Assembly: GCF_000372465.1 (NCBI RefSeq)
Contig: NZ_AQUZ01000016.1
Span: 1 to 64,000, forward strand
Reading direction: 5' to 3'
Source of the DNA: Kribbella catacumbae DSM 19601
GTDB lineage: Bacteria > Actinomycetota > Actinomycetes > Propionibacteriales > Kribbellaceae
DNA: 64,000 bases
Below, in pieces: positions 8,265 to 16,506 of this stretch; positions within the stretch are counted from its first letter, which is position 1; each line of letters starts with the position of its first letter. The notes under the pieces are model-generated. The model was given only the letters and a program-made list of their open reading frames with translations. It did not search any database and was not told the DNA's origin. A program made the position numbers and the translations under genes.

Positions 8265-9233
8265 TCAGGGTGCGGGTGGCAGGTCGTCGAGGAAGTCTCC
8301 GGACGGAGTGAAGAAGAGGGTGCCGGTGACGGCGGTGGAGAAGTCGAGGATGCGGTCGTAGTTGCCCTCGGGCTCGCCGAGGAACATCCGGCGCAGCATC
8401 AGCTCGGTGACGCCGGGGTGCTTGGCGTAGCCGATGAAGTAGGTGCCGAACTCCTGGCTGCCGATCGTGCCGAACGGCATGTTGTCGCGCAGGATCTGCT
8501 GCTCGTTGCCGTCCTCGTCCTCGATCACGGTCAGCACGATGTGCGAGTTGGACGGCTTGACGTCGTCGCGCAGCTCGATGTCCTCGAGCTTGGTCCGGCC
8601 GATCACCAGCTCCTGCTGCTCGACAGAGAGCGCGTTCCAGGAATTCAGGTCGTGCAGGTACTTCTGCACGATCACGTAGCTGCCGCCGGCGAAGTCCGGG
8701 TCCTCGGCGCCGATCACGACCGCCTCGCCGGCCTCGGTGCCGGTCGGGTTCTCTGTGCCGTCGACGAAGCCGAGCAGGTCGCGCATCTCGAAGTACTTGA
8801 AGCCGTGGACCTCGTCGACAACCGTCGCGGCGCCGTCGAGTTCCTTCATGATCTGCTGGGCCAGCTCGAAGCACATGTCCAGCTGACCGGCGCGGATGTG
8901 GAAGAGCAAGTCGCCGGGTGTTGAGACCGCCTTGTGCTTGGCGCCTTGCAGCTCGATGAACGGATGCAGCGCGGCCGGGCGCGGCCCGGTGAACAGGCGG
9001 TCCCAGGCGTCTGAGCCGATGCTCGTGACGCAGGACAGGCTGCCTGCGGGAACACGGAAGCCGACCGCCCGGGTTAATCCTGCGACGCGCTCCAACAGGT
9101 CGCGAGCCACCTCATCGCCACCCGGCTCGATCTGGACCACCAGGAAGATCGCTGATCCGGTCAGCGGAGTCAGAACGGACTGCGGCAGGGCACGGGTCGA
9201 CGCGGTCGGTCCAGGCGTCGGATCGGTCACCAT
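8265..9233 (-). CDS. Dyp-type peroxidase
   Basis: This is a heme peroxidase of the dye-decolorizing family. The 322-residue product has the GxxDG motif in GFVDGTENP (residues 155-163, distal Asp), a candidate proximal heme-ligating His in PSNSHIVL (about residue 231), and the distal-side ILRDNMPFG block with the conserved Arg. No signal peptide is visible, so it is cytoplasmic or encapsulin cargo; no encapsulin gene is nearby and no obvious cargo tail is present (it ends DDLPPAP). Members oxidise dyes and phenols with H2O2. It is monocistronic, convergent with the secreted paralogues. Confidence 0.92.
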   Translation of the reverse strand: MVTDPTPGPTASTRALPQSVLTPLTGSAIFLVVQIEPGGDEVARDLLERVAGLTRAVGFRVPAGSLSCVTSIGSDAWDRLFTGPRPAALHPFIELQGAKHKAVSTPGDLLFHIRAGQLDMCFELAQQIMKELDGAATVVDEVHGFKYFEMRDLLGFVDGTENPTGTEAGEAVVIGAEDPDFAGGSYVIVQKYLHDLNSWNALSVEQQELVIGRTKLEDIELRDDVKPSNSHIVLTVIEDEDGNEQQILRDNMPFGTIGSQEFGTYFIGYAKHPGVTELMLRRMFLGEPEGNYDRILDFSTAVTGTLFFTPSGDFLDDLPPAP

Positions 9234-9453
9234 CGAGTCTCCTTCACGAAGTCACAAGCGCAGCGCGGGCCGGACGACAGCCAATCACTCGGTCGGCTCG
9301 GCTTTTCAGGTGGGTCATCGCGACAGCAGATGCCTCCGGCAACAACACGACGGCGCCACCGATCCCAGCGAATCTCCCACCCGAGTCCGCAACCTCACAC
9401 CGCGCATGCCCGGAAGCATGCCAGCCAGTAGGCCTGCTCGCCCCGAACTCTCA

Positions 9454-9466
9454 TAGAGTCTTTCCA
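9454..9466 (+). promoter_or_regulatory. -10 element placing the transcript start at the ATG (leaderless)
   Basis: TAGAGT (9454-9459) fits the actinobacterial -10 consensus TANNNT and is followed by exactly six bases before the ATG at 9466. No Shine-Dalgarno is present. The -35 is not recognisable. Leaderless translation is therefore likely. Confidence 0.5.
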
Positions 9467-11001
9467 TGGCTCCCCACCAGGACCCGCCACCAGCGGACCA
9501 AACCCCCGAACACCCCACAGGCCCGCCGGACCCCGCCCAACCTCCTGCAGACCCTCAGCCTTCTGCAGAGCCGTCGGCCACACCCCCAGAACCGCCTTGG
9601 CCGTGGCAGGCCCCTGGGCAGCCACCTGTGGAGCAAGCGGGCTGGCAGGCTCCTGGGCAGCCGGCGGGGCCGGGTGGGGGCTGGCAGCCTCCGGTGGGGT
9701 GGTCGCCGCAGCAGCCGCCGCCGTATGGAGCACCTCCGCCGTATCCCGCCCCACCGCCGGTGGGCGGGGCTCCGGCCGGACCGCCTGGCGTAGGTGCACC
9801 TCCGGCGTACGGGCCGGCCCCGGGTGCTCAGCCCTACAGCGGTGCGCCGCCCCAGGGGTATGGCGCAGCGCCGGGATCACCGCCGTACGGGGCGGTGCCG
9901 CCTCCTGGGTATCCGCAGTACGGGGCGCCGGCGCCATACGGGCAGACGCCGTACGGGGCGCCGCCGCAGTACGGGCAGGTGCCGTACGGGCAGGGGATGT
10001 TCTACCCGCAGCAGTTTGGGGTTAAGGAGCCTCGGGTGGTGGCGGCTGTGGAGGGGACGCCGTTCCACCGGCTGGCGCGGACCAGGCTGCACCGGTGGTG
10101 GCGGCCGATCGTCGGCACCATCGTGCTCGGTCTCGCCGCGATTGCCGCGACGATCGGGGTGCTGGTCCTCTGGGAGATCATCCACGCGATGATCACCGGC
10201 GACTTCGCCGAGCCCGAATCAGCAACCGCCCTGTTCGACAACCCCGTCGAGGACATCGCGGTCAACCTGCTGTTGCTCGGCATCCTCACCCCGGTCGTCC
10301 TCCTGACCGTCCGCCTGATCCAACGACGCCCGGCCTTCAGCGTCGCCTCGGTCGTCGGGAAGATCCGCTGGCGCTGGATGCTGCTGTGCTGCCTGCCCGG
10401 CCTCGGCTACATGGGCCTGAACATCGCCCTCGGCGCCGCCTTCGAAGCACTCTTCCCGAACGTCGACACCGGTCCGGCCACCCCCGACGGCTCCTTCGTC
10501 GGCTGGGGCAGCTTCGTCGTACCGGCTCTGGTGATCCTGTTGCTGGTCCCGTTCCAGTCGGCTGCCGAGGAGTTCGCCTTCCGCGGCTGGCTGATCCAGG
10601 CGGTCGGCGCCTATGGTCCGGACAACACCGACGGCAAGCCTCTCGTCAGCCTGATCAAACGCATCCTCCGGACGCCGTGGCCGGCGCTGATCGTGAGCAG
10701 CGTGGCGTTCGTCTTCGGGCACGGCTACACCGGCTGGGCGATGGCGGACGTCTTCCTTTTCGCGCTGACCGTCGGCTGGCTGACGATCAGGACCGGGGGA
10801 CTGGAGTGCGGCATCGCCTTGCACACGGTCAACAACCTGATCGCTTTCCTGATACCCGCCGCACTCGGCCAGCTGGACGGCTGGGCAGACCAGGGTGGCG
10901 CGCCCTGGCCGGTGTTCGTGCTCGACATCCCGTGCATCGCCTTGTACGCCGTCGGTGTGCTCTGGCTGGCGAAGCGGAAGCAGATCGCGCAGGTCAGCTG
11001 A
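9466..11001 (+). CDS. CPBP (CAAX/Abi) family membrane protease with Pro/Gly/Tyr-rich N-terminus
   Basis: The 511-residue protein has two parts. Residues 1-185 are a low-complexity Pro/Gly/Gln/Tyr region with repeated PPYGAP and PYGQ units, predicted to be disordered and cytoplasmic. Residues about 212-505 form roughly eight membrane segments with the CPBP intramembrane glutamic protease motifs: SAAEEFAFRGW (EExxxR at 368-373), FGHGYTG (about 416) and HTVNN near 450. Family members process prenylated proteins or peptides in eukaryotes; bacterial roles include bacteriocin immunity and regulated proteolysis. The substrate here is unknown. The tail may bind partners or self-associate. Upstream is a leaderless-type promoter. 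Confidence 0.88.
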   Translation: MAPHQDPPPADQTPEHPTGPPDPAQPPADPQPSAEPSATPPEPPWPWQAPGQPPVEQAGWQAPGQPAGPGGGWQPPVGWSPQQPPPYGAPPPYPAPPPVGGAPAGPPGVGAPPAYGPAPGAQPYSGAPPQGYGAAPGSPPYGAVPPPGYPQYGAPAPYGQTPYGAPPQYGQVPYGQGMFYPQQFGVKEPRVVAAVEGTPFHRLARTRLHRWWRPIVGTIVLGLAAIAATIGVLVLWEIIHAMITGDFAEPESATALFDNPVEDIAVNLLLLGILTPVVLLTVRLIQRRPAFSVASVVGKIRWRWMLLCCLPGLGYMGLNIALGAAFEALFPNVDTGPATPDGSFVGWGSFVVPALVILLLVPFQSAAEEFAFRGWLIQAVGAYGPDNTDGKPLVSLIKRILRTPWPALIVSSVAFVFGHGYTGWAMADVFLFALTVGWLTIRTGGLECGIALHTVNNLIAFLIPAALGQLDGWADQGGAPWPVFVLDIPCIALYAVGVLWLAKRKQIAQVS

Positions 11002-11048
11002 TCCGCGCGGCATAAACCGGGGGAGTTCTGTCGGCGGGATCTGGCAAG

Positions 11049-11783
11049 GTGTCCGCCGTGACGAACGTGAAGAGTGAACCGATCGAAGCCGTCCTGTTCG
11101 ACTGGGGCGGCACGCTGGCGACCTGGCACACCATCGACCTGTACGCCGTGTGGCGGTCGGTGGCGCGCGTGGTCGACGAGGAGCGCGCCGACGAGCTGGC
11201 GGCGAAGCTGCTCGCGGCGGAGGACTCCGTCTGGACGCGGTCCCGTGACGAGCACCTCAGCAGCACGCTCGAGGAGGTCTGCTTGCTGGCCGAGGTGGAG
11301 CTGACGCCGGCCGCGCTGACGGAGTACGAGCTGCAGTGGCATCCGCACACGGAGCTTGAGCCGGACGCGGTGGAGACGCTGAAGACACTTCGCGCCGACG
11401 GCCTGAAGATCGGGGTGTTGTCGAACACGATCTGGTCCCGCCGCCGGCACGAGGAGATCTTCGCCCGCGACGGGGTGCTCGACCTGCTCGATGGCGCCGT
11501 CTACACCAGCGAGGTTCCGTGGACGAAGCCGCACCCGGAGGCGTTCCTGGCGGCGATGAAGGCGGTCGGCATGACGGACCCGGCCCGCTGCCTGTACGTC
11601 GGCGACCGCCTCTTCGACGACGTCTGGGGCGCCCAGAACGTCGGCATGCGCGCGGTCCACATCCCGCACAGCGCGATCCCGGCCAACCAGATAGGCCACA
11701 CCGAAGGCACCCCCGACGCCACCATCCACCGCCTGGCCGAACTCCCCGCTCTCATCTCCAGCTGGAGTCGCGCCGCCACCTGA
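11049..11783 (+). CDS. HAD superfamily hydrolase
   Basis: The 244-residue product has all four HAD motifs: FDWGGTLA (I, nucleophile Asp; Gly replaces the usual second Asp), IGVLSNT (II), TKPHPEAF (III, Lys) and YVGDRLFDDVWGA (IV). In the DWGGT motif Trp-Gly replaces the Asp-x spacing usual in phosphatases, as in a distinct actinobacterial subgroup, so phosphatase activity is probable but not certain. GTG at 11049 or 11058 can start it. It is monocistronic and followed by a GTAC-rich hairpin. Confidence 0.85.
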   Translation: MSAVTNVKSEPIEAVLFDWGGTLATWHTIDLYAVWRSVARVVDEERADELAAKLLAAEDSVWTRSRDEHLSSTLEEVCLLAEVELTPAALTEYELQWHPHTELEPDAVETLKTLRADGLKIGVLSNTIWSRRRHEEIFARDGVLDLLDGAVYTSEVPWTKPHPEAFLAAMKAVGMTDPARCLYVGDRLFDDVWGAQNVGMRAVHIPHSAIPANQIGHTEGTPDATIHRLAELPALISSWSRAAT

Positions 11784-11805
11784 TCACTGGAACAGGACAG
11801 GTTCT

Positions 11806-11840
11806 GAGTACGCCGCGCCGCGGTCCGGTTCGGCGTACTC
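11806..11840. terminator. Hairpin after the HAD gene
   Basis: Exact 10-base arms GAGTACGCCG / CGGCGTACTC flank a 15-base loop 23 bases after the HAD stop codon. No T-tract follows, as is common in high-GC actinobacteria. It may terminate the HAD transcript before the separate promoter near 11896. Confidence 0.5.
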
Positions 11841-11895
11841 CGCGGGCGACATGTTCTCGACGCGCGCTGGTCGAGCACTGGTTACCGGAACTCGT

Positions 11896-12011
11896 TAACG
11901 TCCTTGGGTGGGAGGTTCGTGTAATACCTCCGGCGCCCTCAGGCGCCGGGGCGAACCTCCACCCCGGTCGTCGGTGTCCGGGGTACCGCCCACTCTGCCT
12001 GGAGGTTCCAG
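11896..12011 (+). promoter_or_regulatory. Structured 5' leader with alternative pairings over the ribosome site
   Basis: A TANNNT element (TAACGT, 11896-11901) predicts a transcript start near 11908. Element 1, GGAGGTTCG (11911-11919), pairs exactly with element 2, CGAACCTCC (11952-11960), enclosing an 8-bp hairpin CCGGCGCC/GGCGCCGG (11930-11949). Element 3 is the Shine-Dalgarno GGAGGTTCC (12001-12009) of the gene at 12015. Eight of its bases are equally complementary to element 2 (11953-11960), with a second hairpin ACCCCGG/CCGGGGT (11961-11984) between them. Pairings 1:2 and 2:3 cannot coexist, so this looks like an on/off translational switch. No named riboswitch class is recognised. Confidence 0.55.
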
Positions 12012-12014
12012 ACG

Positions 12015-12926
12015 ATGTTCACTACCCGCCGGAGATTCGCCGCGCTGCTCGCGGCCGCCACCCTCGGCCTGACCGTGCCCAGCGGCGTCGCCTCGGCTGC
12101 CCCGTCGACCGATGCAAGTGCCACCGCGCAGAGCTCGTCCCGCGGCGAGCTGCACGTGATGTCGTACAACCTGCGCTACGCGAGCGACACCCCGCCGAAC
12201 ACTTGGGCCGATCGACGTCCCGTGATGCGGGAGCAGTTGCGGCAGGCCCGGCCGCAGCTGATCGGCACCCAGGAAGGGCTCTACTCGCAACTGAACGACA
12301 TCGCAGCGGACCTCGGGCCGGCGTACGACTCGATCGGGCTGGGGCGGGAGGGTGGCAGCAAGGGCGAGTTCATGATGATCTTCTTCGATCAGCGCCGGCT
12401 GCAGCCGCTCGAGTACGACCACTTCTGGTTGTCGGACACGCCCGACGTGATCGGGTCGAAGACGTGGGGCGGTTGCTGCCCGCGAATGGTCACCTGGGTC
12501 CGGTTCAAGGACAAGGTGTCGGGCAAGCAGTTCTACGCGGTCAACACGCACCTCGAGGCCTTCGACGCGACCGCGCGGTCGAAGTCGGCCGACCTGCTGC
12601 TGCAGCGGATGGCGAAGTTCGACCCGGCACTGCCGGTGATCGCGACCGGGGACTTCAACGAGGCCTCGAAGCCCGGGCTGACCGTGTACGACAAGCTGGT
12701 CACGAACGGGCCGCTGGACGACAGCTGGGTGACGGCCGAGCGGCGCAGTGACCTGTGGGGCACCTTCCACGGCTACAAGCCGCTGACTCCGAACGGGAAC
12801 CGGATCGACTGGATCCTGACCACTCCAGGCCTCCGTGTCTCGAAGGCATCCATCAACACCTTCTCCAAGGACGGCCAGTTCCCCAGCGACCACCTCCCGG
12901 TCGAGTCCTGGATCTCGCTCCCCTGA
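12015..12926 (+). CDS. Secreted endonuclease/exonuclease/phosphatase family protein
   Basis: The 303-residue product has a signal peptide (FAALLAAATLGLTVPSGVASA, cleavage near residue 28). A full EEP metal-hydrolase fold follows: MSYNLRYA (Asn), IGTQEG (metal Glu), VNTHLEAF, TGDFNE (Asp/Asn), RIDWIL and SDHLPV (catalytic His). Secreted EEP members act as phosphodiesterases on nucleic acids, sphingomyelin or inositol phosphates. KTWGGCCPRMVTWV resembles bacterial proteins annotated as endonuclease/phosphatase rather than neutral sphingomyelinase. The substrate is open. Translation is probably controlled by the structured leader immediately upstream. Confidence 0.9.
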   Translation: MFTTRRRFAALLAAATLGLTVPSGVASAAPSTDASATAQSSSRGELHVMSYNLRYASDTPPNTWADRRPVMREQLRQARPQLIGTQEGLYSQLNDIAADLGPAYDSIGLGREGGSKGEFMMIFFDQRRLQPLEYDHFWLSDTPDVIGSKTWGGCCPRMVTWVRFKDKVSGKQFYAVNTHLEAFDATARSKSADLLLQRMAKFDPALPVIATGDFNEASKPGLTVYDKLVTNGPLDDSWVTAERRSDLWGTFHGYKPLTPNGNRIDWILTTPGLRVSKASINTFSKDGQFPSDHLPVESWISLP

Positions 12927-12956
12927 CCACCCTGAGCCTGACACCTTGGGTATGGC

Positions 12957-12993
12957 AGGACCCCCGGGCAGGGAGGGTGGCGCCGGGGGTCCT
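12957..12993. terminator. Bidirectional terminator
   Basis: Perfect 11-base arms AGGACCCCCGG / CCGGGGGTCCT with a 15-base loop lie between the convergent EEP-family and sigma-factor genes. Confidence 0.8.
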
Positions 12994-13020
12994 GAGGAGG
13001 GTTTCGGTTGGGTTGATTGC

Positions 13021-13980
13021 CTAGGCGGCCAGGGTCGGGTCTGCCAGGAGGCGGAGCCGGCCCAGTGCCTCGCGCTCGATCTGGCGGACGCGCTCGGCGG
13101 AGATGCCGTGCACGGCGCCGATGTCGGCGAGCTTGGCCTGGCGGCCGTCGTGCAGTCCATAGCGGCGGCGGATCACGTCTGCCGACCGCGGGTCGAGCTG
13201 GTCGACCAGGCTGAACAGGCCCGAGCGGTCCGACGCGTCGGCGACCAGCTGGTCGGGGCCCGGCGCGGTCTCGGCCGCGATCAGGTCGCCCAGCGAGGTC
13301 TCGCCCTCGTCGTCGATCGGGTTGTCCAGGCTGATGTGGTCCCGGCCGATCCGGATCAGGTCGGTGACCCGCTCCACGTCCAGGTCCAGCTCCGCCGCGA
13401 TCTCGTCGAGTTCCGGTTCACGCCCGAGCTTGCGCTCCAGCGTGCGCCGCGCCGAGCCGATCTGGTTCAGCTGCTCCACCACGTGCACCGGCAGCCGGAC
13501 CACTCGGGCCTGCTGCGCGATACCGCGCGTGATCGCCTGCCGCACCCACCAGGTGGCGTACGTCGAGAACTTGAATCCCTTGCGGTAGTCGAACTTCTCC
13601 ACCGCGCGGATCAGCCCCGTGTTGCCTTCCTGGACCAGGTCCAGGAGCGGCATCTGGGACCGTCCGTAGCGGCGGGCGATCGAGACCACCAGCCGGAGGT
13701 TCGCGGTCACGAACCGCTGCTGCGCGCGCTGGCCCTCATCGGCCAGCCACTCCAGCTCTTCCTCCGTCGCATATTTGGGCGCTCCGCCCTTCTTGCGTCC
13801 AACCCGCCCCTCGGCCAGCAGTTGCTCCGCGAGGAGACCTGCCTCAACCGTCTCAGCGAGCTCGACTTCTTCTTCCGCGGTCAGCAAAGGAGTGCGAGCG
13901 ATCTCTTCCAGGTAGAGACCGACGCTGTCCTTACCGTCGATACCGTCGTCCGTTGAACGGACACGAGCCGTGCGAGCCAC
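13021..13980 (-). CDS. Group 2 (HrdD/SigB-like) RNA polymerase sigma factor
   Basis: The 319-residue protein contains sigma region 1.2 ([21 protein letters not shown], residues about 18-38). Region 2 includes [19 protein letters not shown], the -10-binding [16 protein letters not shown] and VRQAITRGI. Region 3 is present, as is region 4.2 with [17 protein letters not shown]. It lacks the long N-terminal extension of the principal sigma factor found at 31262, so it is a non-essential primary-like sigma factor. It starts at GTG with AAGGGAG 6 bases upstream. Recognition residues in 2.4 and 4.2 match those of the principal sigma factor, so promoter preferences probably overlap. The upstream gap contains an 18-base perfect palindrome. 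Confidence 0.9.
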   Translation of the reverse strand: MARTARVRSTDDGIDGKDSVGLYLEEIARTPLLTAEEEVELAETVEAGLLAEQLLAEGRVGRKKGGAPKYATEEELEWLADEGQRAQQRFVTANLRLVVSIARRYGRSQMPLLDLVQEGNTGLIRAVEKFDYRKGFKFSTYATWWVRQAITRGIAQQARVVRLPVHVVEQLNQIGSARRTLERKLGREPELDEIAAELDLDVERVTDLIRIGRDHISLDNPIDDEGETSLGDLIAAETAPGPDQLVADASDRSGLFSLVDQLDPRSADVIRRRYGLHDGRQAKLADIGAVHGISAERVRQIEREALGRLRLLADPTLAA

Positions 13981-14352
13981 CGAAACTCCCTTCGTCGTTA
14001 CATGGAGAGCAACGCTCGAGTGAGGTTCAAGATTCCACGATGAGTGTGTAAACAGCCTGAATGTTCCCTGAGATTTCCCGGCACTCCCAGACGGCTGAAA
14101 CCTGCCCTGATCCCCGCTCAGCGGACCGCTTCTGCGCGCGGTCGGCAGACGGCGAGCACAATCGGCTTGATCTACTGGGCTTTCGGGCCGGAATGGCCCC
14201 CGGATTACTTCTCAGCTTTCTCGTGGATCGATCCCGAATACCTGCTTCAGCAGCGATTGTTACCCGCTGGATGTGTTGCACAACACATCGCGAATCACTC
14301 TCGCTGCCTACAACACCTCAGGTACCCAGGGTCTTCCGGCTCACACGGGGTG
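13981..14352. other. Intergenic region upstream of the sigma factor
   Basis: This 372-base gap lies between oligopeptidase B (minus, ending at 14353) and the sigma gene. I see no gene in it. It contains the palindrome at 14271-14288 and presumably the sigma promoter, but no -35/-10 pair is convincing. Confidence 0.6.
14271..14288. promoter_or_regulatory. Perfect 18-base palindrome, candidate operator
   Basis: ATGTGTTGCACAACACAT is self-complementary over its full length and lies about 290 bases upstream of the sigma-factor start and 65 bases beyond the oligopeptidase stop. The position suits an operator for the sigma gene. The binding protein is unknown, and no regulator gene is adjacent. 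Confidence 0.45.
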
Positions 14353-16431
14353 TCAGGCGAGGCCGAGGACGTCCAGTTCCCAGGCGAAGGCGAAGGCGAG
14401 TTCGCGCCAGGCGTCGTACCGGCCGCTGCGGCCGCCGTGGCCGGCTTCCATCTCGGTCTTCAGGAGCACGTTGGGCTCGCCGGCTGCCGTGGAGCGCAGC
14501 TTCGCCACCCACTTGGCCGGCTCGACGTAGAAGACGCGGGTGTCGTTCAGGCTGGTGATCGCGAGGATCGGCGGGTACTGCTGCGGCGTGACGTTCTCGT
14601 ACGGCGAGTAGGACTTCATGTACCGGTAGACCTCGGGGTCCTCGAGCGGGTTGCCCCACTCCTCCCACTCGATCACTGTCAGCGGCAGGGACGGGTCGAG
14701 AATCGTCGTCAGCGCGTCCACGAACGGCACCACGGCGACGATCCCGCCGAAGGCCTGCGGGGCCAGGTTTGCCACCGCGCCCATCAGCAGGCCGCCTGCG
14801 CTGCCGCCCTGCGCGACGATCCGCTCGGGCTTGGTCCAGCCCGACTCGACCAGGTGCTCCGCGGCCGCGATGAAGTCGGTGAAGGTGTTCTTCTTGGTCA
14901 GCATCTTGCCGTCGTCGTACCAGTGCCGGCCGAGCTCTCCACCGCCGCGCACGTGCGCGATGGCCCAGACCACCCCGCGGTCGAGCAGCGACAGCCGTGG
15001 GATCGAGAACCACGGATCCATCGACGACTCGTACGACCCGTAGCCGTACAGCTCGACCGGCGCGTTGCCGTCCCTCAGGACGTCCTTGCGCGCCACGATC
15101 GAGATCGGCACCTTGGTCCCGTCCGGCGCGGTCGCCCACTCCCTGTACTGCGTATAGGCACTGAGGTCGACGCCACCGAGCACAGGCTGCTGCTTGAGCA
15201 ACCGCCGCTCGCCCGTCGCCACGTCCACGTCGTACGTCGACCCGGGCGTCACCAGCGACGTGTAGCCGAACCGGTACCGCGTGTCCTCCCACTCGTCGTT
15301 GCGGCCCGGAGACACGGTGTAGATCGGCTCGTCGAAGGTGAGCGCCTCCGGCGATCCGAACGTGTCACCCTCACGGCGCATGATCGCCAGCTCGGTGAGC
15401 GCGTCCCGGCGCCGGTACAGGATGACGTGCTCGGCGAAGGCGTCGACGCCGAGCAGGCGGCTCGACTCGTCGCCCTCGATCAGCGTGGTCCAGTCGCCGG
15501 GGGAGTTCAGCGGAGCCGTGGCCAGGGAGAAGTTGGAGGCGTCGGCGTTGTGCACGATCAGCAACTGGTCGCCGGCGTGCTCGACGTCGTACTCGATGCC
15601 CTCGCGGCGTGGCGCGACCACGACGAGCTCGCCGACCGGGTCGGCGGCGTCGAGCAGCCAGACCTCACTGGTCAGCTTGCTGCCGAGGGAGATCTGAATG
15701 GCCTGCTCGTTGCGGGTCAGGTCGACGCCGACCCAGAACCGCTCGTCCGCCTCCTCCATCACCAGGACGTCGTCGTCCGTGGAGGTGCCCAGGGTGTGCC
15801 GCCAGACCTGGTGGGGCCGCCAGGCGTCGTCCACCTTCGTGTAGAAGACGGTCGAGCCATCGGTGGACCAGGCTGAGCCATAGTGAACGCCGGGCAACTC
15901 GTCGGGGAGCAGTTCGCCGGTGTCGAGGTTCTTGATCCGGAGCGTGAACCGCTCGTCGCCGGTCAAGTCGACCGAGTAGGCGAGCAGCCGGCCGTCGGAG
16001 GAGACGTCGACCGTCCCGAGCGAGAAGAACTCCGAGTCGCCGGCCAGCTCGTTGCCGTCGAGCAGCACCTCTTCGCCCGGGATCTCGCCGTCGGTCGCGG
16101 GCGGCTCGTCACCGGACACCTTCACCCGGCAGCTGAGCGCGTACTGCTTGCCCTCGATGGTTCGCGAGTAGTACCAGTGCCCGCCGCGCCGGGCCGGCAC
16201 GCTCAGGTCGGTCTGCAGGGTCCGGTCGGAGATCTCCGAGAAGATTGCCTCACGCAACGATTCGAGGTGCTCGGTGCGCGCCTCCGTGTAGCTGTTCTCG
16301 GCGCGTAGGTAGTCGAGCACCTCATCGTTCGTCTTGTCCCGCAGCCACTCGTAGTCGTCGACGAAAACGTCTCCGTGGTGGCTGCGTTCGATCGGCTTAC
16401 GGGCGGCTACTGGCGGCTTTAACTCGGACAT
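14353..16431 (-). CDS. Oligopeptidase B-like serine peptidase (family S9A)
   Basis: The 692-residue protein has an N-terminal beta-propeller (residues about 70-410, beginning ERSHHGDVFVDDYEWLRDK) that gates access. Its C-terminal alpha/beta hydrolase domain has Ser544 in GGSAGG, Asp630 in SLNDTRV and His665 in AGHGG. The early VDDYEWLRD block is the S9A hallmark. Oligopeptidase B cleaves short cytosolic peptides after Arg or Lys, and the EWEEWGNP region matches that subfamily rather than prolyl oligopeptidase. It is cytoplasmic with no signal peptide. Located downstream of exonuclease III on the same strand, 75 bases apart, it could be read through from it. Confidence 0.92.
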   Translation of the reverse strand: MSELKPPVAARKPIERSHHGDVFVDDYEWLRDKTNDEVLDYLRAENSYTEARTEHLESLREAIFSEISDRTLQTDLSVPARRGGHWYYSRTIEGKQYALSCRVKVSGDEPPATDGEIPGEEVLLDGNELAGDSEFFSLGTVDVSSDGRLLAYSVDLTGDERFTLRIKNLDTGELLPDELPGVHYGSAWSTDGSTVFYTKVDDAWRPHQVWRHTLGTSTDDDVLVMEEADERFWVGVDLTRNEQAIQISLGSKLTSEVWLLDAADPVGELVVVAPRREGIEYDVEHAGDQLLIVHNADASNFSLATAPLNSPGDWTTLIEGDESSRLLGVDAFAEHVILYRRRDALTELAIMRREGDTFGSPEALTFDEPIYTVSPGRNDEWEDTRYRFGYTSLVTPGSTYDVDVATGERRLLKQQPVLGGVDLSAYTQYREWATAPDGTKVPISIVARKDVLRDGNAPVELYGYGSYESSMDPWFSIPRLSLLDRGVVWAIAHVRGGGELGRHWYDDGKMLTKKNTFTDFIAAAEHLVESGWTKPERIVAQGGSAGGLLMGAVANLAPQAFGGIVAVVPFVDALTTILDPSLPLTVIEWEEWGNPLEDPEVYRYMKSYSPYENVTPQQYPPILAITSLNDTRVFYVEPAKWVAKLRSTAAGEPNVLLKTEMEAGHGGRSGRYDAWRELAFAFAWELDVLGLA

Positions 16432-16506
16432 GCCGGGAGACTACCCCGCACCGCGCCTCGGCGTACTGCGGGTTTCCACAGGTCCTGCCCACGAAGGCAG
16501 AAAGGC

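Noticed and set aside
14060..14090. SigE/SigH-type promoter upstream of the group 2 sigma gene
   Set aside because: A GGAAC-like -35 exists on the minus strand but no matching CGTT-type -10 lies at the proper distance.
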